From NCBI RefSeq assembly GCF_050948175.1, contig NW_027490097.1:1612001-1676000 (forward strand): DNA of 64,000 nt, written 5' to 3'. The position numbers and the translations under genes were made by a program. Positions within the stretch are counted from its first letter, which is position 1; the number at the start of each line of letters is the position of its first letter. Shown here in pieces: positions 50,151-59,994 of this stretch. The notes beneath the pieces were generated by a model. That model was not told the origin of the DNA. It did no database searches and was given only the letters and a program-made list of their open reading frames with translations. The stretch is from Xylocopa sonorina (lineage: Eukaryota; Arthropoda; Insecta; Hymenoptera; Apidae).

Positions 50151-53100
50151 TTCATGATAAGTTATAATATTAATTGCGAAGTGTTATGCATTCCTCGTCT
50201 ACGATTCAAATGAATGTAAATGCGACACTTCCTTGCAAGGAAATAGCGTTTGCAGATGTCTACGTATCGTAGCAATAGTGTTCTTATGATTCATAAAACG
50301 CGTTATCGCATCTCATTTCTATGTTTCATGGTAATATATAATATGATTTGCGAAGTGTTATGTATTCCTCGTCTACACTTCAAATGAATGTGAACGCGAC
50401 ACTTCCTCGCTAGGAAATAGCGTTTGCAGATGTCTACGTATCGTAGCAATAGCTTTCTAATGCTTCTTAAAACGCGATATCGCATCTCATTTCTATGTTT
50501 CATGATAAGATATAATATGATATGCGAAGTGTCATGTATTCCTCGTCTACACTTCAAATGAATGTAAATGCGACACTTCCTTGCTAGGAAATAGCGTCTG
50601 CAGATGTCTAGGTATCGTAGCAATAGAGTTCTAATGCTTCTTAAAACGAGATATTGCATCTCATATCTATGTTTCATGATAGGATATAATATTCATTGCG
50701 AAGTGTTATGCATTCCTCGTCTACGATTCAAATGAAAGTAAATGCGACACATCCTTGCTATGAAATAGCGTCTGCAGATGTCTAGGTATCGTAGCAATAG
50801 AGTTCTAATGCTTCTTAAAACGCGATATCGCATTTCATTTCTATGTTTCATGGTAAGATATAAGTTGATCTGCGAAGTGTTATGTATTCCTCGTCTGAAC
50901 TTCAAATGAATGTAAATGCGACACTTCCTTGCAAGAAAATAGCGTTTGCAGATGTCTACGTATCGTAGCAATAGATTTCTAATGCTTCTTAAAACGCGAT
51001 ATCGCATCTCATTTCTATGTTTCATGGTAAGAATATTATATAATTTGCGAAGTGTCATGTATTCCTCGTCTACACTTCAAATGAATGTAAATACGACACT
51101 TCCTTGCAAGGAAATAGCATTTGCAGATGTCTACCTATCGTAGCAATAGAGTTATAATTCTTCTTAAAAACGCTATATCGCATCTCATTTCTATGTTTCA
51201 TGGTAAGATATAATATGATTTGCGAAGTGCCATGTATTCCTCGTCTACACTTCAAATGAATGTAAATGCGACACTTCCATGCTAGGAAATAGCGTCTGCA
51301 GATGTCTAGGTATCGTAGCTACAGAGTTCTAATGCTTCTTAAAACGCGATATCGCATCTCATTTCTATGTTTCATGGTAAGATATTATATAATTTGCGAA
51401 GTGTTATGTATTCCTCGTCTACACTTCAAATGAATGTAAATGCGACACGTCCTTGCTAGGAAATAGCGTCTGCAGATGTATAGGTATCGTAGTAATAGAG
51501 TTCTAATGCTTCTTAAACCGCGATATCGCATCTCATTTCTATGTTTCATGGTAAGATATAATATGATTTGCGAAGTGTTTATGTATATCCTCGTCTACAC
51601 TTCAAATGAATGTAGATGCGACACTTCCTTGCAAGGAAATACCGTTTGCAGATGTCTACGTATCGAAGCAATAAAGTTCAAATGCTTCTCAAAACGAGAT
51701 ATTGCATCTCATATCTATGTTTCATGATAAGTTATAATATTAATTGCGAAGTGTTATGCATTCCTCGTCTACGATTCAAATGAATGTAAATGCGACACTT
51801 CCTTGCAAGGAAATAGCGTTTGCAGATGTCTACGTATCGTAGCAATAGTGTTCTTATGATTCATAAAACGCGTTATCGCATCTCATTTCTATGTTTCATG
51901 GTAAGATATAATATGATTTGCGAAGTGTTATGTATCCTCGTCTACACTTCAAATGAATGTGAACGCGACACTTCCTCGCTAGGAAATAGCGTTTGCAGAT
52001 GTCTACGTATCGTAGCAATAGCTTTCTAATGCTTCTTAAAACGCGATATCGCATCTCATTTCTATGTTTCATGATAAGATATATATGATATGCGAAGTGT
52101 CATGTATTCCTCGTCTACACTTCAAATGAATGTAAATGACGACACTTCCTTGCTAGGAAATAGCGTCTGCAGATGTCTAGGTATCGTAGCTATAGAGTTC
52201 TAATGCTTCTTAAAACGCGATATCGCATCTCAATTTCTATGTTTCATGGTAAGATATTATATAATTTGCGAAGTGTTATGTATTCCTCGTCTGCACTTCA
52301 AATGAATGTAAATGTGACACTTCCTTGTAAGGAAATAGCGTTTGCAGATGTCTACGTATCGAAGAAATAGAGTTGAAATGCTTCTTAAAATGAGATATTG
52401 CATCTCATACCTAGTGTTCATGATAAGATATAATAATTCATTGCGAAGTGTTATGCATTCCTCGTCTACGATTCAAATGAAAGTAAATGCGACACTTCCT
52501 TGCAAGGAAATAGCGTTTGCAGATGTCTACGTATCGTAGCAATAGAGTTCATATGATTCTTAAAACGCGATATCGCATCTCATTTCTATGTTTCATTGTA
52601 AGATATAACATGATTTGCGAAGTGTTATGTATTCCTCGTCTACACTTCAAATGAATGTAAATGTGACACTTCCTTGCAAGGAAATAGCGTTTGCAGATGT
52701 CTACGTATCGTAGCAATAGAGTTCATATGATTCTTAAAACGCGATATCGCATCTCATTTCTATGTTTCATTGTAAGATATAACATGATTTGCGAAGTGTT
52801 ATGTATTCCTCGTCTACACTTCAAATGAATGTAAATGCGACACTTCCTTGCTAGGAAATAGCGTCTGCAGATGTCTAGGTATCGTAGCTATAGAGTTCTA
52901 ATGCTTCTTAAATCGCGATATCGCATCTCATTTCTATGTTTCATGGTAGGATATACCATGATTTGCGAAGTGTCATTTATTCCTAGTCTACACTTCAAAT
53001 GAATGTAAATGCGACACTTCCTTGCTAGGAAATTGCGTCTGCAGATGTCTAGGTATCGTAGCAATAGAGTTCTAATGATTCTTATAACGCGACATCGCAT

Positions 53101-56070
53101 CTCATTTCTTTGTTTCATGGTAAGGTATAATATGATTTGCGAACTATTATGTATTCCTCGTCTACACTTCAAATGAATGTAAATGCGACCCTTCCTTGCA
53201 AGGAAATAGCGTTTGCAGATGTCCACGTATCGCAGCAATAGATTTCTAATGCTTCTTAAAACGCGATATCGCATCTCATTTCTATGTTTCATGGTAAGAT
53301 ATAATATGATTTGCGAAGTGTCATGTATTCCTCGTCTACACTTCAAATGAATGTAAATGCGACACTTCCTTCCTAGGAAATAGTGTCTGCAGATGTCTAC
53401 GTATCGTAGCAATAGATTTCTAATGCTTCTTAAAACGCGATGTCGCATCTCATTTCTATGTTTCATGGTAAGATATAATATGATTTGCGAAGTGTCATGT
53501 ATTCCTCGTCTACACTTCAAATGAATGTAAATGCGACACTTCCTTGCTAGGAAATTGCGTCTGCAGATGTCTAGGTAACGTAGCAATAGAGTTCTAATGC
53601 TTCTTAAAACGCGATATCGCATCTCATTTCTATGTTTCATGGTAAGATATAATATGATTTGCGAACTGTTATGTATTCCTCGTCTACACTTCAAGCGAAT
53701 GTAAATGCGACACTTCCTTGCTAGGAAATAGAGTCTGCAGATGTCTAGGTATCGAAGCAATAGTGTTCTAATGCTTCTTAAAACGCGATAACGCATCACA
53801 TTTCTATGTTTCATGGTAAGATATAATATGATTTGCGAAGTGTCATGTATTCCTCGTCTACACTTCAAATGAATGTAAATGCGACACTTCCTCGCTAGGA
53901 AATAGCGTTTGCAGATGTCTACGTATCGTAGCAATAGAGTGCTAATGCTTCTTATAACGCGATATCGCACCTCATTTCTATGTTTCATGGTAAGATATAA
54001 TATGATTTGCGAAGTGTTATGTATTCCTCGTCTACACTTCAAATTAATGTAGATGCGACACTTCCTTGCAACGAAATAGCGTTTGCAGATGTCTACGTAT
54101 CGAAGCAATAAAGTTCAAATGCTTCTTAAAACGAGATATTGCATCTCATATCTATGTTTCATGATAAGATATAATATTCATTGCGAAGTGTTATGCATTC
54201 CTCGTCTACGATTCAAATGAATGTAAATGCGACACTTCCTTGCAAGGGAATAGCGTTTGCAGATGTCTACGTATCGTAGCAATAGAGTTCTTATGATCCA
54301 TAAAACGCGTTATCGCATCTCATTTCTATGTTTCATGGTAAGATATAATATGATTTGCGAAGTGTTATGTATTCCTCGTCTACACTTCAAATGAATGTGA
54401 ATGCGACACTTCCTTGCTAGGAAATAGCGTCCGCAGATGTCTAGGTATCGTAGCAATAGATTTCCAATGCTTCTAAAAACGCGATATCGCAACTCATTTC
54501 TATGTTTCATGGTAAGATATAATATGATTTGCGAAGTGTTATGTATTCCTCGTCTACACTTTAAATTAATGTAGATGCGACACTTCCTTGCAACGAAATA
54601 GCGTTTGCAGATGTCTACGTATCGAAGCAATAAAGTTCAAATGCTTCTTAAAACGAGATATTGCATCTGATATCTATGTTTCATGGTAAGATATAATATG
54701 ATTTGCGAAGTGTTATGTATTCCTCGTCTACACTTCAAATGAATGTAGATGCGACACTTCCTTGCTAGGAAATAGCGTCTGCAGATGTCTAGGTATCGTA
54801 GCAATAGAGTTCTAATGCTTCTTAAAACGCGATATCGCATCTCATTTCTATGTTTCATGGTAAGATGTAATATGATTTGCGAAGTGTTATGCATTCCTCG
54901 TCTACACTTCAAATGAATGTAGATGCGACACTTCCTTGCAACGAAATAGCGTTTGCAGATGTCTACGTATCGAAGCAATAAAGTTCAAATGCTTCTTAAA
55001 ACGAGATATTGCATCTCATATCTATGTTTCATGATAAGATATAATATTCATTGCGAAGTGTTATGCATTCCTCGTCTACGATTCAAATGAATGTAAATGC
55101 GACACTTCCTTGCAAGGAAATAGCGTTTGCAGATGTCTACGTATCGTAGCAATAGAGTTCTTATGATCCATAAAACGCGTTATCACATCTCATTTCTATG
55201 TTTCATGGTATGATATAATATGATTTGCGAAGTGTTATGTATTCCTCGTCTACACTTCAAATGAATGTGAATGCGACACTTCCTCGCTAGGAAATAGCGT
55301 TTGCAGATGTCTAGGTATCGTAGCAATAGTGTTCTAATGCTTCTTAAAACGCGATATCGCATCAAATTTCTATGTTTCATGGTAAGATATAATATGATTT
55401 GCGAAGTGTCATGTATTCCTCGTCTACACTTCAAATGAATGTAAATGTGACACTTCCTTGCAAGGAAATAGCGTTTGCAGATGTCTACGTATCGCAGCAA
55501 TAGATTTCTAATGCTTCTTAAATCGCGATATCGCATCTCATTTCTATGTTTCATGGTAAGATATAATATGATTTGCGAAGTGTCATGTATTCCTCGTCTA
55601 CAATTCAAATGAATGTAAATGCGACACTTCCTTGCTAGGAAATAGCGTCTGCAGTTGTCTAGATATCGTAGCTACAGAGTTCTAATGCTTCTTAAAACGC
55701 GACATCGCATCTCATTTCTATGTTTCATGGTAAGATATTATATAATTTGCGAAGTGTTATGTATTCCTCGTCTACACTTCAAATGAATGTAAAGGTGACA
55801 CTTCCTTGCAAGGAAATAGCGTTTGCAGATGTGTACGTATCGTAGCAATAGAGTTCTTATGATTCTTAAAACGCGATATCGCATCTCATTTCTATGTTTC
55901 ATGGTAAGATATAATATGATTTGCGAAGTGTCCTGTATTCCTCGTCTACACTTCAAATGAATGTAAATACGACACTTCCTTGCAAGGAAATAGCGTTTGC
56001 AGATGTCTACGTTTCGTAGCAATAGAGTTCTTATGATTCTTAAAACGCGATATCGCATCTCATTTCAATG
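50151..56070 (-). repeat. 6.4-kb tandem segmental duplication, copy 2
   Basis: Second copy of 43,715-50,150. It is shorter by 522 bp, exactly three monomers, lost around 52.6-53.0 kb. There a block matching 46,293 is joined to a block matching 47,060. Otherwise the copies are almost identical, apart from a cluster of 1-2 bp indels before 52,440. The blocks at 54.53-55.2 kb and 55.36-56.07 kb are copied again at 56.09-56.8 kb and 60.7-61.4 kb. Confidence 0.85.
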
Positions 56071-58681
56071 TTTCATGGTAAGATATAATATGATTTGCGA
56101 AGTGTTATGTATTCCTCGTCTACACTTTAAATTAATGTAGATGCGACACTTCCTTGCAACGAAATAGCGTTTGCAGATGTCTACGTATCGAAGCAATAAA
56201 GTTCAAATGCTTCTTAAAACGAGATATTGCATCTGATATCTATGTTTCATGGTAAGATATAATATGATTTGCGAAGTGTTATGTATTCCTCGTCTACACT
56301 TCAAATGAATGTAGATGCGACACTTCCTTGCTAGGAAATAGCGTCTGCAGATGTCTAGGTATCGTAGCAATAGAGTTCTAATGCTTCTTAAAACGCGATA
56401 TCGCATCTCATTTCTATGTTTCATGGTAAGATGTAATATGATTTGCGAAGTGTTATGTATTCCTCGTCTACACTTCAAATGAATGTAGATGCGACACTTC
56501 CTTGCAACGAAATAGCGTTTGCAGATGTCTACGTATCGAAGCAATAAAGTTCAAATGCTTCTTAAAACGAGATATTGCATCTCATATCTATGTTTCATGA
56601 TAAGATATAATATTCATTGCGAAGTGTTATGCATTCCTCGTCTACGATTCAAATGAATGTAAATGCGACACTTCCTTGCAAGGAAATAGCGTTTGCAGAT
56701 GTCTACGTATCGTAGCAATAGAGTTCTTATGATCCATAAAACGCGTTATCACATCTCATTTCTATGTTTCATGGTATGATATAATATGATTTGCGAAGTG
56801 TTATGTATTCCTCGTCTACACATCAAATGAATGTGAATGCGACACTTCCTCGCTAGGAAATAGCGTTTGCAGATGTCTACGTATCGTAGCAATAGCTTTC
56901 TAATGCTTCTTAAAACGCGATATCGCATCTCATTTCTATGTTTCATGATAAGATATAATATGATATGCGAAGTGTCATGTATTCCTCGTCTACACTTCAA
57001 ATGAATGTAAATGCGACACTTCCTTGCTAGGAAATAGCGTCTGCAGATGTCTAGGTATCGTAGCAATAGAGTTCTAATGCTTCTTAAAACGCGATATCGC
57101 ATCTCATTTCTATGTTTCATGGTAAGATGTAATATGATTTGCGAAGTGTTATGTATTCCTCGTCTACACTTCAAATGAATGTAAATGCGACAATTCCTCG
57201 CTAGGAAATAGCGTTTGCAGATGTCTACGTATCGTAGCAATAGAGTTCTTATGATTCTTAAAACGCGATATTCCATCTCATTTCTATGTTTCATGGTAAG
57301 ATATAATATGATTTGCGAAGTATCATGTATTCCTCGTCTACACTTCAAACGAATGTAAATGCGACACTTCCTTGCTAGGAAATAGCGTCTGCAGATGTCT
57401 AGGTATCGAAGCAATAGTGTTCTAATGCTTCTTAAAACGCGATAACGCATCACATTTCTATGTTTCATGGTAAGATATAATATGATTTGCGAAGTGTCAT
57501 GTATTCCTCGTCTACACTTCAAATGAATGTAAATGCGACACTTCCTCGCTAGGAAATAGCGTTTGCAGATGTCTACGTATCGTAGCAATAGAGTTCTTAT
57601 GATTCTTAAAACGCGATATTCCATCTCATTTCTATGTTTCATGGTAAGATATAATATGATTTGCGAAGTATCATGTATTCCTCGTCTACACTTCAAACGA
57701 ATGTAAATGCGACACTTCCTTGCTAGGAAATAGCGTCTGCAGATGTCTAGGTATCGAAGCAATAGTGTTCTAATGCTTCTTAAAACGCGATAACGCATCA
57801 CATTTCTATGTTTCATGGTAAGACATAATATGATTTGCGAAGTGTCATGTATTCCTCGTCCACACTTCAAATGAATGTAAATGCGACACTTCCTCGCTAG
57901 GAAATAGCGTTTGCAGATGTCTACGTATCGTAGCAATAGAGTGCTAATGCTTCTTAAAACGCGATATCGCATCTCATTTCTATGTTTCATGGTAAGATAT
58001 AATATGATTTGCGAAGTGTTATGTATTCCTCGTCTACACTTCAAATTAATGTAGATGCGACACTTCCTTGGAACGAAATAGCGTTTGCAGATGTCTACGT
58101 ATCGAAGCAATAAAGTTCAAATGCTTCTTAAACCGAGATATTGCATCTCATATCTATGTTTCATGATAAGATATAATATTCATTGCGAAGTGTTATGCAC
58201 TCCTCGTCTACGATTCAAATGAATGTAAATGCGACACTTCCTTGCAAGGGAATAGCGTTTGCAGATGTCTACGTATCGTAGCAATAGAGTTCTAATGCTT
58301 CTTAAAACGCGATATCGCATCTCATTTCTATGTTTCATGGTAAGATGTAATATGATTTGCGAAGTGTTATGTATTCCTCGTCTACACTTCAAATGAATGT
58401 AAATGCGACACTTCCTTGCAAGGAAATAGCGATTGCAGATGTCTACCTATCGTAGCAATAGTGTTCTAATGCTTCTTAAAACGCGATATCGTGTCACGTC
58501 CTGGCCCGAGAGAATTTCTCGTGTGGGAGACGGACGACACGTAGCCGAAACGCGGAACCGATCACTCGATTGTGATGGGTGCCGTGGTTCCTTTAATGGG
58601 ACGCGAACACTATAAGCACACGCGGACGCGATTTAGTATGTAAATTCTCTTACCTTTCGTCGTCTTGAGCCCTCGGTTGAA

Positions 58682-58957
58682 TTAATATTTCTGTTCCAGG
58701 TATCGCTGTTTCCTGGGATCGCCTTCCGGAATGGTAGCTGCGTAGAAGCTGCGGAACGGAAACGTCAGCGGAATGAGGCTCCACTGGCCTTGGCAGGAAT
58801 GCTGATCCCGCTTGGAAGAACTGGCCGAAGAGTGAAGAGACTGGATGCGGAAGCGAGAGTCCTGGCTCGCCCTGGATTCGGTGAATTCACGCACTAATCG
58901 TCGGAGCTGATTCTTTCGACCCGCACGTCGCGTTCTTTTCGAGACGGCGCGGCACAT
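58682..58957 (-). CDS. E7 Arg-rich leader protein, intact 91 codons
   Basis: ATG 58,957 to TAA. The translation is identical to that of E6 (basic RRAGRKN and LRRLVREF segment, C-terminal YAATIP and DPRKQRYLEQ). The donor-like site follows with GT at 58,652-58,653. Identity over the whole frame indicates that E6 and E7 are recent copies of each other, so it is not independent evidence of selection. Confidence 0.5.
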   Translation of the reverse strand: MCRAVSKRTRRAGRKNQLRRLVREFTESRASQDSRFRIQSLHSSASSSKRDQHSCQGQWSLIPLTFPFRSFYAATIPEGDPRKQRYLEQKY

Positions 58958-58993
58958 TCAAAAGCGACCTTCGACTGACTGGATTCGAGTTGG

Positions 58994-59101
58994 TAAGCGG
59001 CGGTCCTCTCTATCCGTGTCGGTCCAGCAGAACGAAGATCGATTGTCACTTCGAATAGTACGGAGCTGTAGTTCCACAAGGTTAAGCGGCGGTCCTCTCT
59101 A
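58994..59101 (-). promoter_or_regulatory. Paired 20-bp motifs upstream of the E7 frame
   Basis: GTAAGCGGCGGTCCTCTCTA (58,994) and TTAAGCGGCGGTCCTCTCTA (59,082) on the plus strand, 88 bp apart, mirror the pair of E6. Confidence 0.5.
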
Positions 59102-59994
59102 ACCAAGTAGAATTTCCAGGCAACTGTACTAATTCAAAGAGTGAACGTGATTGTATGAATACGCGAGAACCGTATGTAAACGCGAGGATAAATGGAATAA
59201 AATAAAGTTGATTGTAGGTAAAAGTGAAAATATATTCTAAGTATAAAACCTGACTTACACTGATACTTTCCCTAAGCTAGATATAAGTACTTAATAAACT
59301 AGAACTTGAACTTAACTAGAAACAGAGAACACCTCGAAGAGGTGGCAGACAGCCCTAAGGCATGGATCAGAGATTGGAATCGCGGGTACTCGGAAGGAGT
59401 CCCGGAGAGATCGAGTCGGAACGAGTGTCGGAGTACGAACTGACGATCCTGTCGCGTGCACGGGACCTCCTCGGTTCCCGTGGCGCGCGAGTCGCTGAGT
59501 CCTCGCGGTGGGGCGTACGTTCGAGTGGGGCGCGCCTCGCGGTGGGGCGGCCGGTCGGAGTGGGAGCGCTCGCGTTACGCGTGAGCCGCGAGCGTCGAAT
59601 GCGCGCGGGCGCGCGTCGCTACTTATGAATTAGAATATATGTACATCGGTCTTAGAATTATGTGTGTGTGTGTGTTGTTGGTGTTACAATGAGTGAGTCG
59701 TGTACTTAGAACTAGGATTTGAGTATTTATCGGTATACGCATGAGAAAAGTGAGTAAGGGCGAAAGCTGGCGGGAGATTCTGGTCGTTGCTCTGGTGGTG
59801 CCTCGTATGGTGCTGGATACGCGCGATAGCGCGGTCGGCTCGTCCATCTTCTAGGCGGATGTAGCGGATCGGCTGCCTTAGCTCGGCCAAAGGGCGGTTC
59901 GCCCGTGCGGTAGGATGCAGGTAGACGCAGGTAATTGGTTGTTGCGTGCTGCGGGAGGCGCCGGGGGGTGGAAGGCGATACGCCGGACGTTACA

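Larger units (their letters stand above)
41138..58491 (-). repeat. 174-bp satellite array S5, reverse, most homogeneous
   Basis: About 100 monomers of the ATGGTAAGATATAATATGATT subtype, mixed with a second subtype (ATGATAAGATATAATATTCATT with GCATTCCTCGTCTACGATTC). Neighbouring monomers are much more alike than in S1 or left S4, and many multi-monomer blocks are duplicated at exact multiples of 174 bp: 1,392 bp (42,474 and 43,866), 1,566 bp (43,664 and 45,230; 54,637 and 56,203) and 348 bp (57,241 and 57,589). Because 174 is divisible by three and one frame lacks stops, minus-strand frames of up to 453 codons appear. I treat them as by-products. Confidence 0.97.
58492..59994 (-). mobile_element. 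Element E7, inverted near-copy of E6
   Basis: It begins TGTCACGTCCTGGCCCG and ends CGCCGGACGTTACA, the reverse complement of E6, and is 1,503 bp against 1,484. The main difference seen is a short local duplication near 59,160-59,190 where ACGCGAGA-like words are repeated. All sub-features of E6 are present in the same order. The left flank stops in GCGATATCG and the right flank restarts about 34 bp earlier in a different monomer. There is no target duplication, which suggests recombination after or instead of simple insertion. Confidence 0.85.

Noticed and set aside
41138..58491. CENP-B box in the monomer
   Set aside because: The pattern TTCG-N4-A-NN-CGGG is not present in the consensus; TTCGAT and CGTTTG words do not fit it.
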